The notes: generated by a model not told the origin, from the sequence alone. Positions 1-10,464 are shown, counted from the first letter of the stretch. The stretch: 64,000 bases of DNA from Verrucomicrobiales bacterium (GCA_012960505.1 DUBC01000002.1:95656-159655); one strand, 5' to 3'. Made by a program: numbers and translations.

Positions 1-3000
1 GTGGAGTGGAGCTGCAATGGAACTTGGAACACGAACAATGGTGTAAGTAATGGGGATAATCAACTCATGAACGGATACATTGATGCAATCGGAGGCGGAG
101 GATCTGCTCAGATTATTATAAATGACATCAACAATGCCTTCACAGGTTCCTATGATCTTTACGTTTATTTCGGAAGTGATGGAAATGACCGGACAGGAAA
201 AATAGAGATTGAGGGTGGCCAGACCTATTCGTTTCAAACGTTTTCTCAGCAAGGAGGTAATTTCCCGGCGCAGTATGAACGGACAACGGACACCGGGAAC
301 GGAAACCCACGTTCCAACTACGCACTCTTTGAAGGTTTGACCGGAGATTCCCAGACACTGAACCTGATTAGGGGAAGTTCAAATTCTGGCTTTCATGGCA
401 TTCAGATTGTTGGGATTGAAGATCCTGGCCTCGCTTCAGTTGAGTTACAATCAGCAACATTGGTCCGTTCTGATTCGGCAAAGATTAGAGGACGAATCAC
501 CAGCATTGGTAATGATGAGCCGGCAATTACTTTTTATTACGGTTCATCGGATGCCGGAGCTAATGCTCAGGATTGGGAAAAGAGTATTGCTTTGCCTGGA
601 AAATACAGCGCTGCCTTTTCGGCCCAGATCAATGATCTGGATCCTGGGACCGAATATTTCTTTCGTGCTCTTGCATCCAATTCGGCCGGACAGTCCTGGT
701 CTAATGATTCATTGTCCTTTAAAACGACAATGGCTCCTCCTGCAATTATTAATCTTTCAGCGTCTGAGGTCGGTGCTACATCCGCTACCCTAGGAAGTCA
801 AGTCACGGTCACGGGAGGAGAGGATCCGGAAGTGATAATTTATTATGGTCGTTCAGACGGTGGAACAGTTCCAGCTGGATGGGAACTATCCAAAAATCTT
901 GGTTCCCAGTCAGGCATGGCAAAATTTTCTGTTTCTGATCTTTTGCAAAATACGCAATATTTTTTCAGAGCATTTTCACAGAATTCCGGAGGGTCGAGCT
1001 GGGCAGAGTCTACAGTTTCCTTCCTTACGACTAAGATTTTGCCACCAGCAGTATCTAATAGAACGGCGAGTAATGTTTCTGGGACCTCTGCTAACCTTCG
1101 TGGAACAGTCACAGATTCAGGAGGGAATGATCCTACAATTTCATTTTATTTTGGACCCACTGACGGTGAGTCAGATCCTTCAGCTTGGACCCGTTCCGTT
1201 GAGATCGGTACTAGGGACGGAGACTTTTCATTCTTTGTGAGTGGTCTAGAACCACTGACAAAATATTATTACCGTGCCTTTGCTAGTAACGCTATCGGTG
1301 CAGTATGGTCTACCAAAACTGAACAATTTGAGACCACCGATTCGAACGCCTCGGAACTCGTAATTAACGAAATTCATTATGATGTTCCGGACAAGACGGT
1401 CCGTGCGGAGTTCATTGAATTATACAATCCTTCAGATTCTGCTATTGACTTATCAGGTTGGCGACTCTCTTCAGCCGTGAATTATACTTTTCCTATTGAT
1501 ACGAGTATCCAGGCCGGAGGTTTTCTTGTAGTTGCTGAAGATCCACAAACAATACTTTCTGAGTGGGGTGTGAATTCTCTTGGCCCATGGAAAGGTAGCC
1601 TATCCAATGGAGGGGAAAATGTTCGTATACGTAATTTAACTGATAAAATAGTGGATGAGGTGGACTATAAAGCGGGTTTTCCATGGCCAGTAGTTGGTTC
1701 GAGTCCGGGCTATTCCATTGAGTTAATTAATCCTAGCCTGGAGAATGATCTTGGAGGCAATTGGCGTTCTTCTGTGGGAACTGCTGGAGGTGATGGATCA
1801 ACTCTCATTACTGGTGGCTCGAGTTGGAAATTATTCAAAGGGGTCACTGAGCCTTCTGCTACGAACGGTGCCTGGCGTCAGATCAATTTTGATGATTCTG
1901 ACTGGGCAGAAGGTGAAGCTTCTATTGGGTTCGGGGAAGGATTTTTGAATACTAACCTTGCTGATATGAGAGGAAATTATTCGACTGTTTATTTTCGTAA
2001 GTCATTCAATATTGAAAATCCTTCCCAAATAGGATCGCTTCTATTGAGTGCTCAGATAGATGACGGTTTTAATGCATGGATTAATGGCAAGTATGTCGCT
2101 TCTACTAATGTTGCTGGACCAGAACTGGGCCATGACGCGACAGCGAACAGCTCAGGTGAAAATAAAAGCTTTGAAGATTATCCGATAGCAAATTTCGGAG
2201 GCTTACTCGTTGAGGGAAAGAATGTCTTATCTGTACAACTGCTGAATGGTTCATTGAACGGAAGTTCTGATGCTTTCTTTGATGCGACCCTTCAAGTGAA
2301 TACTTCGGCCGGTGAAGGTCCCAGCCCTGGATTTCCAAATACGGTATTTTCTGTTAACTCGGCCCCTCAGGTCCGAAAGCTAGAACACTTTCCCAAGCAA
2401 CCCGCTGAAGGTGACCTTGTCACTATAACGGCTCGCATCACTGATGCCGATACAGTCAGTTCCGCTACTCTCCAATATCAGATCGTTGAACCCGGAAACT
2501 ATATCCGTTTATCAGATTCGCTTTATGATTCGAAATGGATCAATGTTCCCATGAATGATTCAGGTAATGCAGGTGATGAATTTGCAGAAGATAATGTTTG
2601 GTCGGTCCAGGTCCCAGGAACCGTTCAGCGAAATCGGCGACTGATTCGGTACCGGATCAGGGTCTCGGACGCATTGGATAATACTTTGACTGTTCCATAT
2701 TCTGATGATCCTCAGCCTAACTTTGCTTATTATTGCTATAATGGTGTTCCTGACTGGAAGGGGGCCCTGAGGCCAGGCTCTACGCCGGTCATTACCTATT
2801 CGTCGGAAACCTTAACTAAGGTTCCAGTCTATCATATGATTGTTAAAGAATCTGATGTGCTGGGTTGCATGTATAATGATTCATCAGGTTCTGCTAGGTC
2901 CTATAAGTATTACGCTACGGTAGTATATGATGGCGAAGTTTATGATCACATTAAGTTCAGACTCAAGGGCAAAGGATCTACCAGAGTCACCGGTAAGAAT

Positions 3001-5331
3001 AAGATTAAGTGGAACTTCAATCGGGGTCATAGATTTCAAGCACGTGATAATTATGGGAAAAAATATGACCGCAAATGGGATAAATTTGCTTTGCAGACTG
3101 GTACCTGTCCTTGGTGGGGCAGTAATGCGTCGACTGGCGGCATGATTCTCAATGAGTTTGCGAGCTATAAATTTTACCGGTTATGTGGCATTGCGTCATG
3201 TAATACGACGCTCTTTCATTTGAGGATCGTCGATGATGCGCAGGAATCGAATTCGAACGATCAGTACGATGGTGATTTTTGGGGTCTTTATTTGGCTCTC
3301 GAAGAACCTGACGGTCGTTTTCTTGATGAAATGGAATTACCTGATGGCAACCTCTATAAGATGAATGGTGGTGCTACCAAGAGGAACCAGGGACCTGATC
3401 AGGTTTCCAGTAACTCGGACGTAAGTTCTTTTATTAGTGCTAAGAATAGAGCGAATAACCTGAGTTGGTGGGAAGAGAACACGAACTTACCAAGTTATTA
3501 TAATTACAAGATAGGAACGACTCTTATAAATAACACTGACCTTAGGAGTGAGTGGAATTGCCTTTATTATCACAGACCTATAATCCCGGGTGATCCTAAC
3601 TCTGATAAGTGGGAAATGTTACCTTGGGATTTAGACCTGACATGGGAGAGTAAGTTCCATATCCGTTCAGAGAATGTCTGGGAGAACTGGCAAAATGTTT
3701 TCAGGTATGATGATGCTGAGACAGACTTTGAGAATCGTTCCCGTGAAGTTTGGGATTTACTTTGCAGTTCAGGAGAGGGGACAAAGGTCGTTGAAGAGAT
3801 GAAGAGGTTTCTAGACGGTGACGGGATCACTAGAATCGTTGAAGCGAATCAAGCCATGTGGGATTATCATCCTCGAAAATCTAAAAAAGGAATATGGTAT
3901 AGGAATAATCCAAAGCTTCCATCATCAAAGAGGAACTGGGAAGGCCTCGTTGAATACATGAAAAATTTTGTTTCTCCGGGAGGTTATGGAGCAGGACGAC
4001 TCATCAATGAAAAGGCTGATACCAGTTCCATAGAGCCTAATAAGCCAACCATTTCCTCTGTCGGTGATCCTGACTTTTCGATCAATGAACTTCGTTTTGA
4101 AAGTTCTAACTTTTCAGGTCGGGGAAGTTCATTTGCGGGTATGGAATGGCGATTGGCAGAGGTAACGGATCCGGGTTCTGTGATTTTTGATCCGGAAAGT
4201 CCCTGGGTCTATGAGATTGATTCTGTTTGGGAGTCGGGAGAGTTGGCATCTTTCGGACGTCGGATTTCGATTCCTCCTCTTGCCGTGCGTGTCGGGCATA
4301 CGTATCGGGCCAGGGTCCGGCACCTTTCAAGTTCGGGGCAGTGGAGCCATTGGTCAGAGCCGCTCCAGTTCGTTGCCGGTAGTCCGGACATTTCGGTTTA
4401 TAAAGAAGGCCTCATCATTAGTGAATTCATGTACAATCCTTTGAATGCCAGTGGTGCCGAGGAATTGGCTGGTTTTAGTACTAGTGATTTTGAGTTCATT
4501 GAACTTAAGAATGTTGGTGATAGGGTTTTGGATCTTAGCGATATAAGATTCACCAAGGGCATTGATTTTGATTTTGTGGATGGGACTATCCTCTCGCTCC
4601 TTCCGGGAGAGTATATTGTTGTTGCCCGTAACCTTAATGCATTTGAATCTAGGTACGGTGATATGGCCCGTGTCACTGGTCAGTACGGTCCCGATAATCT
4701 TTCCAATGGTGGAGAAAACATAAAATTATCTTATGGCGCAGGATTGGCTATTCATGAGTTTAGATATCTTGATGAGGACCCTTGGCCACAAGGAGCAGAT
4801 GGTGAAGGTTTTTCTCTTACACTTTTGCTCCCCGAATTGGTTCCTGATCATAGTCTTGCTGAGAACTGGGCAATCAGTTCAGGGATAGGAGGGAGTCCAG
4901 GAAAAGATGAGACGCGTGTCTCTTTCAGTTCATGGAAAGGTTCTGTATTTTCTCCTGATGAATTACTCGATCCTTCATTTTCTGGAAACCTTGTTGATCC
5001 GGACAATGATGGGATTGCTAATTTTCTTGAATATGCTTTTGGCGGTGACCCGAAGATTTCCGATCCTGACATTGGTCCTGAATCGTTGATATTGGAAGAA
5101 GACGGAGAAGATTATTTCGGTTTAAGTTTCCGGAAAAGATTAGGAGCAAATGATCTTCATTATTTAATAGAGCATTCCACTGATCTTGTTTCTTGGAATT
5201 TAGCAACAGAGGCGGTCCTATTCGATATTGTTAACCATGATGATGGGTCCGTAACTGAAACATATAGGATCTCTACAATTAATGGTTCCGGAATAAATCA
5301 GTTCTTGAGAGTTAAGATTCAGAATAAGTGA
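1..5331 (+). CDS. Secreted CotH kinase / lamin-tail-domain multidomain protein (5' truncated)
   Basis: The reading frame is open from base 1 and begins inside a beta-rich domain, so the true start lies before the window. At least 1776 residues remain. Visible order: an N-terminal carbohydrate-binding-like module (about 1-140), three fibronectin-III-like repeats (about 147-450), a lamin-tail domain beginning ELVINEIHYD (about 451-570), a galactose-binding-like module (about 610-745), a CotH-type domain (about 940-1325; motifs FRLKGKGSTR and GLYLALEEPDGRF), an Ig-like stretch, a second lamin-tail domain from about 1470, and a C-terminal DPDNDGIANFLEYAFG element common at the ends of verrucomicrobial secreted proteins. 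CotH-family proteins are atypical protein kinases. The combination with LTD domains suggests an extracellular or surface role, but substrate and function are unknown. A 68-bp gap separates it from the next secreted-protein gene. Confidence 0.85.
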   Translation: MEWSCNGTWNTNNGVSNGDNQLMNGYIDAIGGGGSAQIIINDINNAFTGSYDLYVYFGSDGNDRTGKIEIEGGQTYSFQTFSQQGGNFPAQYERTTDTGNGNPRSNYALFEGLTGDSQTLNLIRGSSNSGFHGIQIVGIEDPGLASVELQSATLVRSDSAKIRGRITSIGNDEPAITFYYGSSDAGANAQDWEKSIALPGKYSAAFSAQINDLDPGTEYFFRALASNSAGQSWSNDSLSFKTTMAPPAIINLSASEVGATSATLGSQVTVTGGEDPEVIIYYGRSDGGTVPAGWELSKNLGSQSGMAKFSVSDLLQNTQYFFRAFSQNSGGSSWAESTVSFLTTKILPPAVSNRTASNVSGTSANLRGTVTDSGGNDPTISFYFGPTDGESDPSAWTRSVEIGTRDGDFSFFVSGLEPLTKYYYRAFASNAIGAVWSTKTEQFETTDSNASELVINEIHYDVPDKTVRAEFIELYNPSDSAIDLSGWRLSSAVNYTFPIDTSIQAGGFLVVAEDPQTILSEWGVNSLGPWKGSLSNGGENVRIRNLTDKIVDEVDYKAGFPWPVVGSSPGYSIELINPSLENDLGGNWRSSVGTAGGDGSTLITGGSSWKLFKGVTEPSATNGAWRQINFDDSDWAEGEASIGFGEGFLNTNLADMRGNYSTVYFRKSFNIENPSQIGSLLLSAQIDDGFNAWINGKYVASTNVAGPELGHDATANSSGENKSFEDYPIANFGGLLVEGKNVLSVQLLNGSLNGSSDAFFDATLQVNTSAGEGPSPGFPNTVFSVNSAPQVRKLEHFPKQPAEGDLVTITARITDADTVSSATLQYQIVEPGNYIRLSDSLYDSKWINVPMNDSGNAGDEFAEDNVWSVQVPGTVQRNRRLIRYRIRVSDALDNTLTVPYSDDPQPNFAYYCYNGVPDWKGALRPGSTPVITYSSETLTKVPVYHMIVKESDVLGCMYNDSSGSARSYKYYATVVYDGEVYDHIKFRLKGKGSTRVTGKNKIKWNFNRGHRFQARDNYGKKYDRKWDKFALQTGTCPWWGSNASTGGMILNEFASYKFYRLCGIASCNTTLFHLRIVDDAQESNSNDQYDGDFWGLYLALEEPDGRFLDEMELPDGNLYKMNGGATKRNQGPDQVSSNSDVSSFISAKNRANNLSWWEENTNLPSYYNYKIGTTLINNTDLRSEWNCLYYHRPIIPGDPNSDKWEMLPWDLDLTWESKFHIRSENVWENWQNVFRYDDAETDFENRSREVWDLLCSSGEGTKVVEEMKRFLDGDGITRIVEANQAMWDYHPRKSKKGIWYRNNPKLPSSKRNWEGLVEYMKNFVSPGGYGAGRLINEKADTSSIEPNKPTISSVGDPDFSINELRFESSNFSGRGSSFAGMEWRLAEVTDPGSVIFDPESPWVYEIDSVWESGELASFGRRISIPPLAVRVGHTYRARVRHLSSSGQWSHWSEPLQFVAGSPDISVYKEGLIISEFMYNPLNASGAEELAGFSTSDFEFIELKNVGDRVLDLSDIRFTKGIDFDFVDGTILSLLPGEYIVVARNLNAFESRYGDMARVTGQYGPDNLSNGGENIKLSYGAGLAIHEFRYLDEDPWPQGADGEGFSLTLLLPELVPDHSLAENWAISSGIGGSPGKDETRVSFSSWKGSVFSPDELLDPSFSGNLVDPDNDGIANFLEYAFGGDPKISDPDIGPESLILEEDGEDYFGLSFRKRLGANDLHYLIEHSTDLVSWNLATEAVLFDIVNHDDGSVTETYRISTINGSGINQFLRVKIQNK

Positions 5332-5402
5332 TTTTGGATCAATGAGTTCTTATTGAACTTGCCATATTTATCTTCCATTAATACTTTAAGGACTCCCTAG
5401 TG

Positions 5403-8400
5403 ATGAAGTGTCCACTTAAGACTAAAATTATAATAGCAATTACCTTTGCTCTGTGCGGCTGCGGTGGTTCAGGTGAACGTGGAGAAGTGCCTAAGGGTCA
5501 GAGACAAGAGTTCATTGGGCTGCAAAAGAGTCAGTATGATAATGTCTTTCTTGCTCCGCTCAAGGAGCGCTCAGTTAATCAAGTAGCACAACTTTTCACT
5601 AGGCTTTCTCCAAAAACGACAGGTGTCAATTTTCAGAACACTATCGATATTAAAGAGCCACTGAAAAGACTCTACCATTCCGGCTTTGTTTGTGGGGGAG
5701 TGGCATTGGGTGATTTTAACGGAGACACTCGGCTTGATATTTTTCTAGTGAGTGGCCCAGGTGAGAATAAACTCTATTTACAGAGGGAGGATTTTCGATT
5801 TGAGGATATGAGTTCATCCGCTGGAATCGAAGATGGGGATGCTTGGGGAGCAGGTGTCGCGGCTGTGGACATTGAGAATGACGGAGATTTGGATCTTTAT
5901 ATTTGTAATTACGATTCTGCGAATTCGTTATATATTAATGACGGCAAAGGTCATTTTAATGAGTCAGCTTCTCTTACAGGGATTGATGTTGTGGATGCAT
6001 CGCTCGTCCCGACATTTTGTGACTTTGATAAGGATGGAGACCTTGACCTTTATGTATTAACGAATCGTTATTACCGGGAAGGCGGTCGTCCTGCCAAACC
6101 GCCATTCCAAAAGGCGGTTAACGGAGGTGTGACTGTGAGCTCTGACTTTCAGAAGTTTTATGGGATCAAGCAGAAGGGACCGAAATCATATGACATGGAT
6201 GAGATTGGAAGGCCGGACCTTTTGTTTCGTAATGATGGTGGATCCTTTGTGGATATAAGTAAGAGTGCTGGAATACAAAAAGAAGCGCACGGGCTCTCAG
6301 CGACTTGGTGGGACTATGATGGGGACGGTCTGATGGACATTTATGTTACTAATGACTTTGCTGATCCGGATAACCTGTTCCGCAATAATGGGGACGGAAC
6401 CTTTACTGACATTATAACGGAAGTATTGAATTATACTCCATGGTTTTCTATGGGAGCCGATGCCGGGGACATTAATAATGACGGACTCCTTGACTTTATT
6501 GCATTGGATATGGCAGCGACAACACACTACAAGTCAAAAATGTCGATGGGGGAAATGGGAGCGATGCGCTGGGTCATTGAGGCAGCAAGACCACGCCAAG
6601 TGATGCGTAATTGCCTCTATCTTAATCAGGGGAACGGTCTCTTTTCCGAAAATGCCAGTTTGTCCGGAGTGGCTAATTCGGACTGGTCCTGGGCTGCAAA
6701 GTTGGCCGACTATGATAATGATGGGCGAGTTGATCTCTTTGTCTCGAACGGGATGGCGCGTGACTTTAATAATTCTGATATTACCTTCACTCCTCAGGAT
6801 CAGATCGGAAAGAGTGAGTGGGACCATTATGAGAATGCTCCGACCAAGCCTGAACAGAATCTTGCCTTTCGGAACTTAGGAGGCTTGCAATTTTCCAACG
6901 TGAGTAAGGACTGGGGTCTTGATCATGTCGGAATGAGTTATGCTTCTGCTCATGGTGACTTTGATAAGGACGGAGACCTTGACCTATTAGTAGTTAATCT
7001 GGATGAGCCGGTTTCTATATACAGGAATGATTCTAATTCAGGCCATTCTGCTTTAGTGACTTTGAGAGGGAGTCAATCCAATCGTAGCGGTATCGGTGCA
7101 TTTGTTGAAATTGTTGCCGGTGACCTTAAGCATGTGAGGCAATTGGTTCCTTTGTCGGGCTATCTTTCTAGCAATGAAAACTTGCTTCATTTTGGGTTTG
7201 GTGAGGCTGATGGCATTCAGAGCCTGAAGGTCCGTTGGCCTAACGGAGGAGTACAGGAATTTAGTAACTTACCGGTCGATAAGCACATTGTTATTACGGA
7301 GACCGATGCAAGTCTACCGCCCTATTCTCGTGCAGAACATGATCCTATGTTTGTAAAGCATTCAGAATTGCGTGGAATCATTCATAAAGAGAAGGTCTAT
7401 GAAGATTTTATCCATCAGCCCTTATTGCCTCATAAAATGTCGCAGTTCGGGCCGGGTATTGCCTTTGCGGACGTGGACGGTAATGGCACTGAGGACTTTT
7501 TTATTGGCTGTGCGCGTGGTCAGTCAGGGGCCATTTTTCTGAGCGATGGTAAGGGAGGATTTAAGGTTGAGGGCAACGGGCAACCGTTCGCGGAGCACAT
7601 TGATTCAGAGGACATGGGAGTTTTATTCTTTGATGCTGATTCTGACGGTGATTCTGACCTATATGTATCATCTGGGAGTTATGAATATAAGAAAGGCGAC
7701 CCACTCGTCCGAGACAGGCTTTATGTGAATGACGGATTGGGTCAGTTCGTATCAGCTCCAGAAGGTTCTTTGCCGAAATTTACGGATAATGGTAGTGTTG
7801 TTTGTGGAGCTGATTTTGATCGCGACGGTGATTTAGATCTTTTTGTAGGGGGACGGGTATTGAGTGGAGAATATCCTCTTTCTGCTACGAGTCGGATTTT
7901 AATTAACGAATCCGTTCCAGGAAAGAGTATTCGTTTTGTTGCTGCTTCTAATGATCAAGTGTCAGCTGTCGAAAATGCAGGAATGGTTACCTCAGCTCTT
8001 TGGACTGAGGTTAATGATGATGGCTGGATTGATCTCATGATCACAACAGAGTGGGGGCCGGTGAAGGTATTTTTAAATGATTCCGGAAAACTAGTTGAAG
8101 CTACTAAGGAGTCCGGCCTTGCGAATATTCTGGGTTGGTGGAACAGCATCACTGGCGGCGACATCGACAATGATGGCGACATCGATTATGCAATTGGTAA
8201 TTCCGGTCAGAACACAAAGTATCATGCATCGGTAAAGAAACCAATTCGCATTTACTATGGTGATTATGAAGGGGACGGCTCCAAAAGTATTGTTGAGGCT
8301 AAATATGAGAATGGAGTCTTATTACCAATCAGAGGCAAAAGTTGTTCGACTTCCGCGATTCCTTCACTAGGAGATAAGTTTAAAACATTTCATCAATTTG

Positions 8401-9116
8401 CCAGCTCGTCTTTGAGTGATATTTATACACCTTCACGGCTAAAAGAGTCTTCCGTTTTTGAAGCCAATGAATTGTCATCTGGGATACTTATAAATAATGG
8501 GAAAGGTTCGTTCACTTTTAAGGCGTTGCCAAGTACGGCTCAAAACGCACCCGTTTTTGGTCTCGATTTTTGTGATGTTAATGGTGACGGAAACCTTGAC
8601 CTTTATGTAGTTCAAAATTTCTCAGTGACTCAATTTGAGACCCCTCCTTATCGTGGTGGTCTTAGTCAATTGATGTTAGGTGATGGTAAGGGAAGTTTTA
8701 AAGCATTGACCGCTACTGAGAGCGGTTTGATTGTTCCAACTGATGGAAGGGGATTGGCAAGGACGGATCTTAACGGGGACGGGTTCCCTGATTTTGTGGT
8801 TGCTGTGAATAATGGTGAATTACAAGCTTTCACTAATGCTGCGGACGGGCCAAGGCCAAAGAAAGTGATCCTTAAAGGAATGAAGGGAAATCCAATGGCG
8901 GCCGGATCAAAAATTTTGTTCAAATCTAAAGATGTTAAAGGCAGGATGCGAGTAGAGGAAATTTACCAAGGAGGAGGCTATTTGTCTCAGTCAAGTAATG
9001 CCATTTACATTGATTCATTTTTTGATTCGTTGATTATTTTTTGGCCTGATGGCAAGAAAACGGAGCATTCTTTGCCTGCAGAGCAGTATGAATTTACATT
9101 CACTCAGCCCGATTAA
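5403..9116 (+). CDS. Lipoprotein with two FG-GAP/VCBS propellers and ASPIC/UnbV domains
   Basis: About 1237 residues. The ATG at 5403 is preferred over the GTG one codon upstream. The N-terminus is a signal sequence ending in LCGC, which fits a somewhat unusual lipobox, so lipid attachment is likely. The protein carries over a dozen DxDxDGxxD-type calcium-binding loops of FG-GAP/VCBS repeats (for example DFDKDGDLDL, DINNDGLLDF, DVNGDGNLDL), arranged in two blocks (about 95-510 and 670-1110). The first block is followed by a clear ASPIC/UnbV domain (about 547-635, with RWPNGGVQEF), the second by a shorter, more divergent copy at the C-terminus (FWPDGKKTEH). This looks like an internal duplication of a propeller-ASPIC module. 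FG-GAP propellers mediate extracellular binding; the ligand cannot be predicted. Confidence 0.88.
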   Translation: MKCPLKTKIIIAITFALCGCGGSGERGEVPKGQRQEFIGLQKSQYDNVFLAPLKERSVNQVAQLFTRLSPKTTGVNFQNTIDIKEPLKRLYHSGFVCGGVALGDFNGDTRLDIFLVSGPGENKLYLQREDFRFEDMSSSAGIEDGDAWGAGVAAVDIENDGDLDLYICNYDSANSLYINDGKGHFNESASLTGIDVVDASLVPTFCDFDKDGDLDLYVLTNRYYREGGRPAKPPFQKAVNGGVTVSSDFQKFYGIKQKGPKSYDMDEIGRPDLLFRNDGGSFVDISKSAGIQKEAHGLSATWWDYDGDGLMDIYVTNDFADPDNLFRNNGDGTFTDIITEVLNYTPWFSMGADAGDINNDGLLDFIALDMAATTHYKSKMSMGEMGAMRWVIEAARPRQVMRNCLYLNQGNGLFSENASLSGVANSDWSWAAKLADYDNDGRVDLFVSNGMARDFNNSDITFTPQDQIGKSEWDHYENAPTKPEQNLAFRNLGGLQFSNVSKDWGLDHVGMSYASAHGDFDKDGDLDLLVVNLDEPVSIYRNDSNSGHSALVTLRGSQSNRSGIGAFVEIVAGDLKHVRQLVPLSGYLSSNENLLHFGFGEADGIQSLKVRWPNGGVQEFSNLPVDKHIVITETDASLPPYSRAEHDPMFVKHSELRGIIHKEKVYEDFIHQPLLPHKMSQFGPGIAFADVDGNGTEDFFIGCARGQSGAIFLSDGKGGFKVEGNGQPFAEHIDSEDMGVLFFDADSDGDSDLYVSSGSYEYKKGDPLVRDRLYVNDGLGQFVSAPEGSLPKFTDNGSVVCGADFDRDGDLDLFVGGRVLSGEYPLSATSRILINESVPGKSIRFVAASNDQVSAVENAGMVTSALWTEVNDDGWIDLMITTEWGPVKVFLNDSGKLVEATKESGLANILGWWNSITGGDIDNDGDIDYAIGNSGQNTKYHASVKKPIRIYYGDYEGDGSKSIVEAKYENGVLLPIRGKSCSTSAIPSLGDKFKTFHQFASSSLSDIYTPSRLKESSVFEANELSSGILINNGKGSFTFKALPSTAQNAPVFGLDFCDVNGDGNLDLYVVQNFSVTQFETPPYRGGLSQLMLGDGKGSFKALTATESGLIVPTDGRGLARTDLNGDGFPDFVVAVNNGELQAFTNAADGPRPKKVILKGMKGNPMAAGSKILFKSKDVKGRMRVEEIYQGGGYLSQSSNAIYIDSFFDSLIIFWPDGKKTEHSLPAEQYEFTFTQPD

Positions 9117-9216
9117 GTTAAATTTCTTTACGAATCAAATGCTGTGCTTCGTTGACAGTTTGACTCTAAGGGGGCAACCTATCGGCCCGCAATGGAGCGG
9201 TTAATAGAATAAAACC

Positions 9217-10095
9217 ATGTCATCACAAAACCTTATACTAGGATTGCCCAAGGGAAGTCTGCAGAATGCGACCCTAGATTTGTTTGAGAAGGCGGGTTGG
9301 AACATTTATGTTTCTTCCCGTTCATACAGGCCGACTTCTGACGACAAGGAGCTGGAGTTAAGGCTCATACGCGCGCAGGAAATCGGAAGATACGTTGATC
9401 ATGGATTTCTCGATTGTGGAATTACGGGAAAGGATTGGATTGCAGAAAATCGGGCTGATGTTGAGGTGATTTGTGATCTTGCATATAGTCGTTCATCTAC
9501 GAATCCGACTCGATGGGTTCTGGTTGTTCCCGAAGATTCACCTATTCAGACAGTCCAAGATTTAGAAGGTAAGAGAATAGCTACCGAGTGTGTCGGGTTA
9601 ACGACTGATTTTCTTAAGAGTAAAGGAGTAAATGCCGAAGTGGAATTTAGTTGGGGTGCCACTGAAGTGAAAGTTCCTGAACTCGTCGATGCTATTGTTG
9701 ATGTTACGGAGACGGGTTCGTCCTTAAGGGCCAATAAGCTTAGAATCGTTGATACTTTGATGGAGTCCTTCCCGCGATTTGTGGCCAATAAGTCATCGAT
9801 GCAGGATGAATGGAAGCGTGAAAAGTTGGAACGTATCGGAATGCTTCTTACAGCGGCTCAGGCAGCTAGGGATGTTGTCGGGCTAAAAATGAATATCTTA
9901 AGTGTAAACCTTGATCAGTTACTTGAAAATCTTCCTGCTTTGCGTAATCCAACAGTATCAAGGCTTGCTGATGAGGACTGGGTTGCGATAGAGACGGTCC
10001 TTGATGAGGCTGTTGTGCGGGAATTATTACCTGAACTTAAAGCTATGGGGGCAGAAGGAATCATTGAGTATTCTCTCAATAAACTCGTTCTTTGA
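9217..10095 (+). CDS. hisG: ATP phosphoribosyltransferase, long form (HisG)
   Basis: This enzyme catalyses the first committed step of histidine synthesis, joining ATP and PRPP to give phosphoribosyl-ATP. At 292 residues it matches the long HisG form: two periplasmic-binding-like catalytic lobes plus a C-terminal PII-like regulatory domain that binds histidine. Visible landmarks are the substrate motif DCGITGKDW, the PRPP-binding segment [12 protein letters not shown] at about residue 168, and the C-terminal hallmark [15 protein letters not shown]. Long HisG does not need HisZ, which fits the lack of a hisZ here. No other his gene is nearby, so it appears to be transcribed alone. A consensus -35-like TTGACA at 9152 lacks a convincing -10. 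Confidence 0.95.
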   Translation: MSSQNLILGLPKGSLQNATLDLFEKAGWNIYVSSRSYRPTSDDKELELRLIRAQEIGRYVDHGFLDCGITGKDWIAENRADVEVICDLAYSRSSTNPTRWVLVVPEDSPIQTVQDLEGKRIATECVGLTTDFLKSKGVNAEVEFSWGATEVKVPELVDAIVDVTETGSSLRANKLRIVDTLMESFPRFVANKSSMQDEWKREKLERIGMLLTAAQAARDVVGLKMNILSVNLDQLLENLPALRNPTVSRLADEDWVAIETVLDEAVVRELLPELKAMGAEGIIEYSLNKLVL

Positions 10096-10170
10096 ACGAT
10101 AATATCTAATTATTGAGATTTTATGAAAGAGCAATAAATAGAGGAAAAGACCTATTGTTTATAAAAATAA

Positions 10171-10200
10171 TTGGCAAATGTGCAGGAATGATGGTATAAA
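10171..10200 (+). promoter_or_regulatory. Sigma70-type promoter for the bS22-like gene
   Basis: TTGGCA (10171-10176) and TATAAA (10195-10200) are separated by 18 bp and lie 41 bp upstream of the small ORF start. Transcription would begin in or just before the run of C residues near 10203-10210. The leader could form a CCCCAG/TTGGGG hairpin (about 10207-10227) before the ATG. Confidence 0.5.
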
Positions 10201-10241
10201 CGCCCCCCCCAGAGCCTTTTCTTGGGGTTTAATATTATAAA

Positions 10242-10346
10242 ATGGGATCACTTAAAAAAAGAAGGAAGACCAAAATCAATAAGCACAAGCGAAGTAAGCG
10301 CAATAGGGCAAATCGCCACAAGAAGCGTTTACGTTATAAGTCCTAG
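10242..10346 (+). CDS. Tiny basic ribosomal protein, bS22/mS38 (AURKAIP1/COX24) type
   Basis: A 34-codon ORF encodes a very basic peptide starting MGSLKKRRKTKINKHK and ending RHKKRLRYKS; more than half of the residues are Lys, Arg or His. The GS-x-KKRRKxKxxKHK core followed by an RxNRHKKRxR tail matches the AURKAIP1/COX24 domain. That domain is found in mitochondrial mS38 and in short bacterial proteins such as mycobacterial bS22, which bind rRNA in the small subunit. The gene has its own promoter-like sequence upstream and sits alone between hisG and the convergent tatC. It is below usual ORF length cut-offs and is easily missed. The family assignment rests on sequence pattern recall; ribosomal association is inferred. 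Confidence 0.8.
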   Translation: MGSLKKRRKTKINKHKRSKRNRANRHKKRLRYKS

Positions 10347-10464
10347 CTGCTTGGTAGATGATTTAAATTTAAGGGGAGATATTTCCTTTATTAGACGCAG
10401 AGAATTTTTCTCATGGGCGTAATTGATGGTTTGATTAATCTTTATTGCCTCAATTAAAGGCAAA

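Noticed and set aside
9152..9157. TTGACA as -35 of hisG
   Set aside because: No acceptable -10 at 15-19 bp spacing.
10222..10422. 66-residue plus-strand ORF between hisG and tatC
   Set aside because: Different frame from the basic 34-codon gene at 10242, which has the recognisable family signature.
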